A DNA stretch of 64,000 bases from Affinundibacterium flavidum (GTDB taxonomy: Bacteria > Pseudomonadota > Gammaproteobacteria > Burkholderiales > Burkholderiaceae_D), in assembly GCF_014284175.1 (NCBI RefSeq), contig NZ_JACOGA010000001.1, positions 124,001 through 188,000 on the forward strand, given 5' to 3'. A program made the position numbers and the translations under genes. The notes below the pieces were generated by a model. That model saw only the letters and a program-made list of their open reading frames with translations. It made no database searches and was not told the origin of the DNA. Shown piece by piece: positions 23,742 to 31,954 of the stretch (the stretch's first letter is position 1; every line of letters begins with the position of its first letter).

Positions 23742-25664
23742 TTACGACGACTTCCTCACCCTCAAATACCATTCACACAGCAATCTGACCTGTTTCGCGG
23801 TATAGCCTTTTGCCACCATGCGGCTGACAAATTCTTGATGTTTGTTGGCGTCGTCGCTGCTGGCTTTGGCATTGAATGAAATAACCGGCAGCAGCTCTTC
23901 TGTATTCGAAAACATTTTTTTCTCTATGACTGTGCGCAGTTTTTCGTAGCTGGTCCAGGTTGGATTTTTGCCGCCATTTTGTGCTCTGGCGCGCAGGACG
24001 AAATTGACGATCTCGTTGCGGAAGTCTTTTGGATTCGAGATGCCCGCAGGTTTTTCAATTTTTTCCAGTTCGCTATTCAAAGCTTCACGGTCAAAACTCT
24101 CACCGGTGTCGGGATCGCGGAATTCTTGGTCTTGTATCCAAAAGTCAGCGAAGGTCACGTAGCGATCAAAAATATTCTGCCCGTATTCAGAATAACTTTC
24201 CAGATATGCGGTTTGGATTTCTTTACCTATGAATTCGGCGTAACGTGCAGCCAAGTATTCTTTGATGTAGGACAGATATTTTTGTTCCAGTTCTGGCGCA
24301 AATTGTTCGCGTTCGATTTGCTGTTCCAACACATACAGTAGATGCACAGGATTGGCGGCGACTTCGGTATTGTCGAAGTTAAAGACCTTGGACAAAATTT
24401 TGAAAGCGAAGCGGGTAGAGATGCCGTTCATACCTTCATCGACGCCTGCATAATCAACATACTCTTGCCGCGATTTGGCTTTAGGATCGGTGTCTTTGAG
24501 ATTCTCGCCGTCGTACACCAGCATTTTGCTAAAGATGCTGGAGTTTTCTGGTTCGACCAAGCGTGACAAAATCGAGAACTGCGCCATCATTTTGAAGGTG
24601 CCTGGCGCACATGGCGCTTGTGATAAAGAAGAGCTGCGTATCAGTTTTTCGTAGATCTTAATCTCATCAGAAACGCGCAGACAGTATGGTACTTTAACGA
24701 TGTAGATACGATCTAAGAAGGCTTCATTGTTTTTATTGTTCTTAAAAGTTTTCCATTCGGATTCATTCGAGTGCGCGAGAATGATGCCTTCAAACGGTAT
24801 CGCACCAAAGCCTTCTGTGCCTTTGAAGTTACCTTCCTGTGTTGCGGTCAATAAAGGATGTAAGACTTTGATCGGCGCTTTGAACATTTCTACAAATTCC
24901 ATCAAGCCTTGATTCGCGAGACAGAGACCACCGGAATAGCTGTAAGCATCTGGGTCGTCTTGCGCAAAATCTTCGAGTTTGCGGATATCGACTTTACCGA
25001 CTAAGGAAGAAATATCTTGATTGTTTTCATCCCCAGGTTCTGTTTTAGACACAGCGATTTGTTTTAAGACTGAAGGATAGCGCCGCACCACGCGGAATTG
25101 ATTGATGTCACCACCAAATTCGTGCAGACGTTTGACTGCCCAAGGGCTAGGAATAGTTCTCAGATAGCGGCGTGGAATGCCAAAGTCTTCTTCCAAAATC
25201 GCACCGTCTTCTTCTTCGTTAAACAAGCCGAGTGGCGACTCATTCACTGGTGAACCTTTGATGCAATAGAATGGGATTTTTTCCATCAAATATTTTAAAC
25301 GCTCAGCAATCGAGGATTTACCGCCACCGACAGGGCCGAGCAGATACAGCACTTGTTTGCGCTCTTCCAGACCTTGCGCTGCATGGCGGAAGTAGGCGAC
25401 GACTTGTTCGATCACTTCTTCCATGCCGTAAAACTCGCGGAACGCAGGGTAGATTTTGATGACTTTGTTGGAGAATATGCGTGAACGCCGTGAGTCATTA
25501 CGTGTGTCAATTTGTTCTGGTTCGCCGATGGCTGCGAGCATGCGTTCGGCAGCGGTGGCGTAGGCGAGCGGATTTTTCTTGCAGAGATCCAAAAACTCCT
25601 GCAATGAATATTCCTCTTCACGGGTTTTTTCGTAACGGGCTGCATAGTTGTCAAAAATATTCAT
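23742..25664 (-). CDS. prkA: PrkA serine protein kinase (YeaG)
   Basis: This 640-residue cytosolic protein has the PrkA architecture: an AAA-like domain with the P-loop LLGPVGGGKSS (about residues 110-120) and a C-terminal kinase-like region. In enterobacteria YeaG works with YeaH in adaptation to sustained nitrogen starvation and stationary phase. The start at 25664 is set by a strong AAGGAGAT seven bases upstream. The frame continues upstream for 68 codons through a 12-base tandem repeat, but that extension is Cys/Thr/Asn low-complexity and has no ribosome-binding site. It is the first gene of the prkA-yeaH-spoVR cluster. Confidence 0.96.
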   Translation of the reverse strand: MNIFDNYAARYEKTREEEYSLQEFLDLCKKNPLAYATAAERMLAAIGEPEQIDTRNDSRRSRIFSNKVIKIYPAFREFYGMEEVIEQVVAYFRHAAQGLEERKQVLYLLGPVGGGKSSIAERLKYLMEKIPFYCIKGSPVNESPLGLFNEEEDGAILEEDFGIPRRYLRTIPSPWAVKRLHEFGGDINQFRVVRRYPSVLKQIAVSKTEPGDENNQDISSLVGKVDIRKLEDFAQDDPDAYSYSGGLCLANQGLMEFVEMFKAPIKVLHPLLTATQEGNFKGTEGFGAIPFEGIILAHSNESEWKTFKNNKNNEAFLDRIYIVKVPYCLRVSDEIKIYEKLIRSSSLSQAPCAPGTFKMMAQFSILSRLVEPENSSIFSKMLVYDGENLKDTDPKAKSRQEYVDYAGVDEGMNGISTRFAFKILSKVFNFDNTEVAANPVHLLYVLEQQIEREQFAPELEQKYLSYIKEYLAARYAEFIGKEIQTAYLESYSEYGQNIFDRYVTFADFWIQDQEFRDPDTGESFDREALNSELEKIEKPAGISNPKDFRNEIVNFVLRARAQNGGKNPTWTSYEKLRTVIEKKMFSNTEELLPVISFNAKASSDDANKHQEFVSRMVAKGYTAKQVRLLCEWYLRVRKSS

Positions 25665-25694
25665 TTTGATCTCCTTTGAACTTGTGCGTTCTGC

Positions 25695-25754
25695 GTTGCG
25701 ATTTGTGTTGCATATGGTGTTGCAAGTTGTGTTGCAAATTGTGCTGCAAATTAG
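25695..25754. repeat. 12-base minisatellite upstream of prkA
   Basis: Five imperfect copies of a 12-base unit (consensus GTTGCAAATTGT) lie immediately before the prkA ribosome-binding site, within its likely leader or promoter. The period of 12 keeps the upstream frame open. Confidence 0.75.
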
Positions 25755-26306
25755 GTCGAGACTTTGCTTGCGATGTGGTTTTCTTCTACTACGCAGACGA
25801 TAGGAAAACCATAAGCTAAATTTAGTGTAGACGAAAAATAAAAAACTGCAGGCAAAATTTTGTGACATTCATACGTTGAAAAGAACGGAAAAGCTTGTGC
25901 ATTTCTATGAATAACGCACCAGTACTGGTCTTGCGATGACAGAGTTTCAGAATAACTATATTATTTTTGTGGCTAGCTCTTGAGGTCGTCAATTCGGAAC
26001 TTAAAATACCAGTAGTGGTCAGAACAACAAATCGTTACAAAAAATGCGCTGAAAATGACGGATAGACGGCGCTAACTGGCTGTATTAAAGGTGAACAAGT
26101 GTTATGCTGCCATCACGTAATGCAAAGTTTGGGACTTTATTTATTCTGAACGTTTGCGCAGAAAAAATTGAAATCTATTCGTATTTTGCTATTTAAAAGT
26201 ATTTATTTTTAGAGCATTTTTATGTGTTTTTTGCATATGTGTTTTTTATATGCTTGATCAGTACATGATGGACGCTCATTGCAATACGAATAATTGGAGA
26301 ATGAAC
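25755..26306. other. divergent intergenic region between prkA and prc
   Basis: This is mostly A+T-rich sequence that must contain both promoters. Two similar 12-base palindromes are present, ACCAGTACTGGT (25918-25929) and ACCAGTAGTGGT (26008-26019, one mismatch), 90 bases apart. No RNA gene was recognised. The tract just before prc is strongly T-rich. Confidence 0.45.
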
Positions 26307-28547
26307 ATGAAAAAGACATTGATTGGATTGGCAATTGCGGCATTAGCGGTTTCTACGCATTTTGCGTTCGCAGGGGCTAGTGCTCCGCAGACTACGGTCC
26401 TCGAAGATAATAGTCCTGTAGTCGGTAGCGCAAAGACCGCGCTCAATTTCCAACCGTTACCGCAGCAAATCCAGGCGGCAAATATGACGGCGGAATTTTT
26501 TACACGCTTCCATTACAAAGCCGTGCCTTTGGATGACGCGATGTCAGAAAAAATCTTTGATCGTTATTTGAAATCCTTAGATGGTGATCGGATTTTTTTC
26601 ATTCAATCAGATATCGATAAGTTTTCTGCTGCACGTGACAAGATGGATGATGCGATTTTGGGTCAGGATTTGACGACACCATTTGCCATGTTCAATTTGT
26701 ATCACCAACGTTTCCGTGAGCGTTTAACTTATGCACGTGAGCTTCTGAATTCGACTTTTGACTTCTCTGAAAAAGAAGTTTATCGCTATCAACGCGATAA
26801 AGAACCATGGCCACAAAGTGAAGCGCAGATGCGCGATGTATGGCGCCAACGTGTTAAAAACGACTGGTTGCGCTTGAAGTTGGCTGGTAAAGATGCTGCG
26901 GCAATTAAGTCCACTTTGGACAAGCGTTATGAAACCACTTTGACACGTATGAATAAACTGAAGAGTGAAGATGTATTTCAGCTTTTCATGAATGCGTACG
27001 CAATGTCGGTTGAGCCACATACGAATTATCTGGGACCCAAAGCAGCGGAAGACTTTGATATTTCTATGCGTTTGTCGATGACGGGTATCGGTGCGACTTT
27101 GCAAGATCGTGACGAAATGGCGACGGTGCGTGAATTAGTACCAGGCAGTCCGGCAGCCTTATCCGGCAAATTAAAAGTCGGTGATCGTATTGTCGGTGTA
27201 GGCCAAGGTGCTGGAAGTACGCCGGTTGATGTGATGGGTTGGCGTTTGGATGATGTCGTTAAATTGATACGTGGTCCTAAAGATACTACGGTGTTATTAG
27301 ATGTTTTGCCCGCCGACGCTGGACCTGATGGTGCACACAAAGCGGTGGTGCTGGTGCGGAATAAAATCACTTTAGAGCAACAAGCTGCGAAAAAGACGAT
27401 TCAGGAAGTGAAAACAGCCGAAGGAACACGCCGGATTGGTGTGATCGCGTTGCCGACTTTCTATCAGGACTTCGACGCACGTCGTCGCGGTGATAAAGAC
27501 TTTAAGAGTGCAACCCGCGATGTAGCGAAACTGCTGACAGAGTTGAAGAAAGAAAAAGTCGATAGCGTCTTGATTGACTTACGCGATAACGGCGGTGGTT
27601 CTTTGAATGAAGCAGTGGAGTTGACGAGTTTGTTTATCGGCAAAGGCCCTGTAGTGCAACAACGTAATTCACAAGGTAAAGTACATATCGAAAACGATAG
27701 TGCTGGTGTCGTCGCTTGGGATGGCCCGCTTGGCGTGATGATTAATCGTGGTTCTGCATCGGCTTCAGAAATTTTTGCGGCAGCGATTCAGGATTATGGT
27801 CGTGGCTTGATTATTGGTGAAAACAGTTTCGGTAAAGGCACGGTACAAACAGTGATTAGTTTGGATCAAATGGCGCGTAGCGATAAACCGCAATATGGCG
27901 ATTTGAAGATGACGATTGCGCAGTTCTTCCGCGTCAATGGCGGTACGACACAATTGCGTGGTGTGACGCCAGATATTGCTTACCCTAGTTTTGTTGATGC
28001 GGATAGTTATGGTGAATCAAGCTATGACAACGCCTTGCCTTGGGTGCAAATTAAGCCAGCAAATTATCATGCAGTTGGCAATTTAAAAGATGTGCAAGCG
28101 ATGCTGCAAGTACGTCATGAATTGCGTATCGCCAAAGATAAGGAATTCCAATTCATTAAAGAAGATATTGCTGAATTCCAAAAACAAAAAGAGAAAAAAG
28201 TCATTTCTTTGAACGAAGAAGAGCGCCGTGCTGAGCGTGATCTACGTGAAAAGAAAAATAAAGAACGCGAAGCAGTTCGTGCATCTTTAGATGGCAAAGT
28301 CAAAGTTGGCGGAAAAAATGATGCCAGCAAATTGTCTGCACAGGATGATGGTTTGCAAGGCAGTGAGCGTAGCTTAGCGTCAGAATTGGCGGCGGAAAAA
28401 GCTAGTAAAGAAGCGAAAGACGTCTTCTTGATCGAAGCGGCACATATCTTGAGTGACGAAATCGAATTGATTAAATCGAGTAAGCGTTTAGCGGATAAAA
28501 CGATTTCGAAAGCTAGCAGCAGTGCTAAACCGAAAGATATGGAGTAG
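26307..28547 (+). CDS. prc: tail-specific (C-terminal processing) periplasmic protease
   Basis: This 746-residue exported protease trims C-termini of periplasmic proteins, including PBP3 and lipoproteins in E. coli. A signal peptide (residues 1-22, cleavage near FAFA) precedes the Tsp N-terminal region (about 50-215). A PDZ domain follows (about 225-315; LVPGSPAALSGKLKVGDRI). The S41 protease domain has the Ser of GSASASE and the Lys of SFGKGTVQ as its catalytic dyad. A charged C-terminal domain (DUF3340-like, Lys/Glu-rich) ends it. The ATG at 26307 has GGAG seven bases upstream; earlier in-frame ATGs lack this and would bury the signal peptide. Confidence 0.95.
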   Translation: MKKTLIGLAIAALAVSTHFAFAGASAPQTTVLEDNSPVVGSAKTALNFQPLPQQIQAANMTAEFFTRFHYKAVPLDDAMSEKIFDRYLKSLDGDRIFFIQSDIDKFSAARDKMDDAILGQDLTTPFAMFNLYHQRFRERLTYARELLNSTFDFSEKEVYRYQRDKEPWPQSEAQMRDVWRQRVKNDWLRLKLAGKDAAAIKSTLDKRYETTLTRMNKLKSEDVFQLFMNAYAMSVEPHTNYLGPKAAEDFDISMRLSMTGIGATLQDRDEMATVRELVPGSPAALSGKLKVGDRIVGVGQGAGSTPVDVMGWRLDDVVKLIRGPKDTTVLLDVLPADAGPDGAHKAVVLVRNKITLEQQAAKKTIQEVKTAEGTRRIGVIALPTFYQDFDARRRGDKDFKSATRDVAKLLTELKKEKVDSVLIDLRDNGGGSLNEAVELTSLFIGKGPVVQQRNSQGKVHIENDSAGVVAWDGPLGVMINRGSASASEIFAAAIQDYGRGLIIGENSFGKGTVQTVISLDQMARSDKPQYGDLKMTIAQFFRVNGGTTQLRGVTPDIAYPSFVDADSYGESSYDNALPWVQIKPANYHAVGNLKDVQAMLQVRHELRIAKDKEFQFIKEDIAEFQKQKEKKVISLNEEERRAERDLREKKNKEREAVRASLDGKVKVGGKNDASKLSAQDDGLQGSERSLASELAAEKASKEAKDVFLIEAAHILSDEIELIKSSKRLADKTISKASSSAKPKDME

Positions 28548-28620
28548 TTTGTTGGAATAGGTTTGCGAGAGGGCTTCTGGCGACAATTCTAAGATGTTGG
28601 CGTGGCTCCCTTAGTGTAAT

Positions 28621-28690
28621 TTAAAGACGCTTGCAGGATGTGCCTCTCTATCGAATCGATGGAAAAGGCGCAAATGGCAAGCGTCTTTGA
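28621..28690 (+). repeat. three-tier nested hairpin between prc and the cytochrome c gene
   Basis: The outer stem is TTAAAGACGCTTGC (28621-28634) with GCAAGCGTCTTTGA (28677-28690), 14 pairs including one G-U. The middle stem is TGTGCC (28639-28644) with GGCGCA (28667-28672). The inner stem is CTATC with GATGG (28648-28652 / 28658-28662). It ends nine bases before the cytochrome start codon. Confidence 0.65.
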
Positions 28691-28698
28691 TTTTAAAG

Positions 28699-29418
28699 AT
28701 GGCGATGAAAAATTTTTTGAAAAATAGTCGAACAGGATTGTTGAGTGTCCTGATTATGTTGGGTGCAATCAATGTCGCTGCTGCGCAAACCGTGCCGGAT
28801 ACGTTGGCACAACGTGTGAAAGCCTGCGTTGCTTGTCATGGTCAAGAAGGTCGTGCTACGACCGATGGTTTCTACCCACGTATCGCCGGTAAACCAGCTG
28901 GGTATTTGCTTAATCAATTACGTAATTTTCGGGATGCGAAGCGTACATATCCGATGATGACGTATATGGTCGCGCATTTGAATGAGAGCTACTTGCAAGA
29001 AATTGCAGAATACTTCGCCAGCTTGAATCCACCGTATGCCGCACCGCAGCCGAATCAGGCTTCTGCCGCCGCGTTGGAGCGTGGTCGTGTTTTAGTAAAA
29101 CTGGGTGATACGAGCAAGAAATTGCCAGCGTGCATCTCATGTCATGGCGATAAAATGACTGGCCTCGCACCATTTATTCCTGGTCTATTAGGTTTGCCGC
29201 GTGATTATCTGGTTGCGCAATTAGGCGCTTGGCAGACCGGTAGCCGACATGCAACTGCACCTGATTGCATGCATAGCGTGGCAAAACAATTAGATGCCAG
29301 CGATATCGCTGCGGTTTCTGCATGGCTGGCAACACAGAATTTACCAGTCGATACTAAGGCTCCTTTGGCAGCAAAAGATTTCAAATTGCCACTCGCATGC
29401 GGGAGTGTGTTGCCATGA
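28699..29418 (+). CDS. dihaem cytochrome c (c4-like)
   Basis: This periplasmic electron carrier of about 239 residues has a signal peptide (cleavage near VAAAQ) and two haem c motifs, CVACH and CISCH, each in one half of a duplicated c4-type domain. Distal methionines (YPMMTYM in the first half, MHSVAK in the second) are candidate axial ligands. No clear ribosome-binding site is present; ATGs at 28699 and 28705 both fit. A nested hairpin lies directly upstream. The stop overlaps the start of the trihaem cytochrome gene (ATGA), so the two are translationally coupled and probably work in one electron-transfer chain. Confidence 0.9.
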   Translation: MAMKNFLKNSRTGLLSVLIMLGAINVAAAQTVPDTLAQRVKACVACHGQEGRATTDGFYPRIAGKPAGYLLNQLRNFRDAKRTYPMMTYMVAHLNESYLQEIAEYFASLNPPYAAPQPNQASAAALERGRVLVKLGDTSKKLPACISCHGDKMTGLAPFIPGLLGLPRDYLVAQLGAWQTGSRHATAPDCMHSVAKQLDASDIAAVSAWLATQNLPVDTKAPLAAKDFKLPLACGSVLP

Positions 29419-30773
29419 AAATTTCCGCAAAAAAAATCGGCAAGTTGCTTTTGCTGTTACTCGCGTTGGCTATCATCACGATTTTACTAACGGCTTGGTA
29501 TGGCTATCGCTTAGGCGAAACGTATCAGTCTTCGGCTAACAGTGGCGAACCTGCACCAACAAATTTGGATGATACAACACTCGCCAAGCAGTCTGTACTT
29601 GAACGCGGCGCGTATTTGGTCAAACTCGGTGACTGCATGGCTTGTCACACTGCACGTGGTGGTGCGCCGTTTGCTGGTGGCAGAATTATGCAATCGGAAT
29701 TTGGTCAGTTTCTTACGCCGAATATCACACCGGACAAGTTGACTGGAATAGGCAATTGGACTGCGGAAGATTTTTGGAACGCGTTACACAATGGTAAGGG
29801 CAAAGATGGGCGCTTGTTGTATCCAGCTTTCCCTTTCCCGAATTACACGCACGTCACCCGAACCGATGCCGACGCGATGTTTTCGTATTTGCAGGCGCAA
29901 GCTCCTGTGGCGCAGAAAAATGCGTTACATCAATTAGATTTTCCATATAGTTTGCGCGGTACGCTGGCGATTTGGCGGGCTCTTTATTTTAAGCCGGGAG
30001 TGTTGCCAACTGACGCTAAACAAAGCTTTGAATGGAATCGCGGTGCCTACTTAGTGCGTGGTTTGGCTCATTGCAGTGCATGTCATAGTTCACGTAATAG
30101 TTTGGGAGCGAATCGCGGTAGCGATGATTTTTCTGGCGGTGCCATGGTGGGATTACTTTGGTATGCACCATCGTTGAATGCGCAGGAAGAGTTGAATTTG
30201 TCAGCGATGAAAAGCACTGACATCGCGCAACTCCTGCAACACGGCGTGAATTCAACATCGAGTGTGAATGGCCCTATGGCAGAAGTAGTCAAAGAGAGCC
30301 TTCAACATTTGACAGATCAAGACGCGCAAGCGATTGCCAGTTATTTACGCGCTTTGCCGCAACAGAAACAAAACACGCCGGATATCTTGGATCAAGCGTT
30401 GGCGCGACCAAGTGTGAGCAAGGAACAGATGCAAGACATCATGCTACGTGGCGAAACCATCTATCGCGCTCAATGCATTGATTGTCACGGCAAACAGGGC
30501 GAGGGCAAGACGGGGATCTATCCGGCATTGAAAGGTAATCCCTCGATACAAATGCTGAATATCAGTAACCCCGTCAGAGTGATTTTGGCTGGTGGGTTTT
30601 CGCCTGCCACCAAAGCAAATCCACGACCATATAGCATGCCGCCTTTTGCACCATTTCTCGATGACGCTGAAGTTGCTCTGGTGTTGACATATATCCGCAA
30701 TGCATGGGGAAATCAGGGTAGTGTGATTGGCGCTTCGGAGATTAATCCTTATCGAACAGCGGCTTTGGATTGA
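29415..30773 (+). CDS. trihaem cytochrome c (alcohol/gluconate dehydrogenase cytochrome-subunit type)
   Basis: This 452-residue periplasmic protein is anchored by an N-terminal helix (about residues 8-28). It has three haem-binding motifs, CMACH, CSACH and CIDCH, spaced as in the cytochrome subunits of membrane-bound alcohol, aldehyde or gluconate dehydrogenases, which pass electrons to ubiquinone. The catalytic dehydrogenase subunit is not next to it, so its partner is unknown. Translation starts at the ATG at 29415 that overlaps the stop of the dihaem cytochrome gene. Confidence 0.92.
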   Translation: MKISAKKIGKLLLLLLALAIITILLTAWYGYRLGETYQSSANSGEPAPTNLDDTTLAKQSVLERGAYLVKLGDCMACHTARGGAPFAGGRIMQSEFGQFLTPNITPDKLTGIGNWTAEDFWNALHNGKGKDGRLLYPAFPFPNYTHVTRTDADAMFSYLQAQAPVAQKNALHQLDFPYSLRGTLAIWRALYFKPGVLPTDAKQSFEWNRGAYLVRGLAHCSACHSSRNSLGANRGSDDFSGGAMVGLLWYAPSLNAQEELNLSAMKSTDIAQLLQHGVNSTSSVNGPMAEVVKESLQHLTDQDAQAIASYLRALPQQKQNTPDILDQALARPSVSKEQMQDIMLRGETIYRAQCIDCHGKQGEGKTGIYPALKGNPSIQMLNISNPVRVILAGGFSPATKANPRPYSMPPFAPFLDDAEVALVLTYIRNAWGNQGSVIGASEINPYRTAALD

Positions 30774-30811
30774 GTGTATGTCGATATCGACGCAAGCTTC
30801 ACGTACGAAAA

Positions 30812-30850
30812 CCCATCCCCACCCTAGCCCTCCCCTTGAAGGGGAGGGAA
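30812..30850. repeat. dispersed intergenic element, core only (copy 3)
   Basis: CCCATCCCCACCCTAGCCC followed by the hairpin CCCTCCCCTTGAAGGGGAGG lies between the two convergent genes. It matches the core of the copies at 13.5 and 23.5 kb, without their flanking blocks, and could end both transcripts. Confidence 0.7.
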
Positions 30851-30910
30851 TTTGAGTGCTGATATTCATTAGTTTTATTGGACTCGGCAGCTCCGATTAA
30901 ATCAAAAGCG

Positions 30911-31780
30911 TCAATGCGATTGCGCCATTAATAACCTCTGCATCCAGCTCAGTTTTGCTGCCAACGAGCCATCTTGTTTAGCCCAATCTTGCAGGCGTTC
31001 CGCATAGCCAGGTGTCATCATCCAGCCAAACACTTCTGCCTTGTCTTCTTCGGAACCGTAACCTGCATACAGGCTTACCATGCCAGCTCGTGGATGGCCT
31101 AGATTTTGAAATTGCTTACCGTACGCTGTTGCACCACCTTGACCATAGTGCGTCTCTGCTGGATTTAATGCGAGCCATGCAGGATCACGGAAATAAAAAT
31201 CCTTAAATAAGCGATGTTCTATCAGATGATAAAACTCATGATGCGTACGCATTTCCATGCCCGCCATGCAAAGTTGCGGGTGGCCGTTATCGGCATATAC
31301 CAAGCTATCGCTTTCCGGTGCTGGCATCGCTAAACGAAATTGTCCACCGACATGAAAGTCTTTAACCAGAACAATGTCGCGCACTTGCATATTCTGAAAA
31401 AAATTGGACGGGTAGCGTGTGAAGGCGGGCAGTATTGCGTCGAGTAAGCGGGTTAAGCGTTGTCGGTCACTGGCCTGTTCGGTGAAGGTTAATCCTTGCC
31501 CATGAGGGCTTTGCAGTTCCCACAGCACTCGTAGGCCGTGATTAGCTAATGCGCGCTCAGCACGTAGTTTTAGATTGGGTAGAGTATCAGGATCGTTCAG
31601 ATCAGTGTAAGTCCGTATGACGCCAGGGCATTCGGTGCGCATGCTGTCATTGTGTGCTGGATTGGGAATGAGCTGGTTTTGCGGTGCTGAGCTACATGCA
31701 CTTAGCGTGAATGCTACAGCACATGCAATCAGTATCGATATTGAGGTAAGTTTTGGTGACATGGTTGACGTTGGCATCAT
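30911..31780 (-). CDS. putative zinc-metallopeptidase lipoprotein
   Basis: This is a 289-residue exported lipoprotein; the leader ends in the lipobox LSAC (Cys about 29). The centre has THHEFYHLIEHRL, which contains a HExxH zinc motif, and a downstream acidic helix (EEDKAEVFGWMM) offers the third ligand expected of gluzincin-type peptidases. No known family could be named with confidence. The start has no clear ribosome-binding site; the alternative at the seventh codon (MSPKL) also lacks one. A terminator for the upstream TonB receptor lies directly before it, so it has its own promoter or relies on read-through. Confidence 0.7.
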   Translation of the reverse strand: MMPTSTMSPKLTSISILIACAVAFTLSACSSAPQNQLIPNPAHNDSMRTECPGVIRTYTDLNDPDTLPNLKLRAERALANHGLRVLWELQSPHGQGLTFTEQASDRQRLTRLLDAILPAFTRYPSNFFQNMQVRDIVLVKDFHVGGQFRLAMPAPESDSLVYADNGHPQLCMAGMEMRTHHEFYHLIEHRLFKDFYFRDPAWLALNPAETHYGQGGATAYGKQFQNLGHPRAGMVSLYAGYGSEEDKAEVFGWMMTPGYAERLQDWAKQDGSLAAKLSWMQRLLMAQSH

Positions 31781-31787
31781 GGAAAAC

Positions 31788-31821
31788 GAAAAAAACCAGC
31801 ACCGGGAGTAGCGGTGCTGGT
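31788..31821 (-). terminator. rho-independent terminator of the TonB-dependent receptor
   Basis: On the minus strand ACCAGCACCG and CGGTGCTGGT form a ten-pair stem with a seven-base loop, followed by a run of seven T residues. Confidence 0.88.
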
Positions 31822-31846
31822 ACGGGTAGGACTAAGTGATGAATGA

Positions 31847-31924
31847 AAATTCCCTCGACGCAAAGATGCGGTAAAGACGCATCAAGAATTTCTCCACGCG
31901 GCTCTGCGCCTCAGCGTCGAGGGA
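31847..31924. repeat. branched inverted repeat downstream of the TonB-dependent receptor
   Basis: TCCCTCGACGC (31851-31861) pairs with GCGTCGAGGGA (31914-31924). The enclosed sequence contains a second stem GATGCG / CGCATC (31865-31883), giving a branched fold in the 3' untranslated part of the receptor mRNA. Confidence 0.55.
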
Positions 31925-31954
31925 TTTTGATTGACTCTTCGTTAGCTAATCCGC

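Noticed and set aside
25665..25868. 68-codon N-terminal extension of PrkA
   Set aside because: The extension is repeat-coded low complexity and lacks a ribosome-binding site, while the internal start has a near-perfect one.
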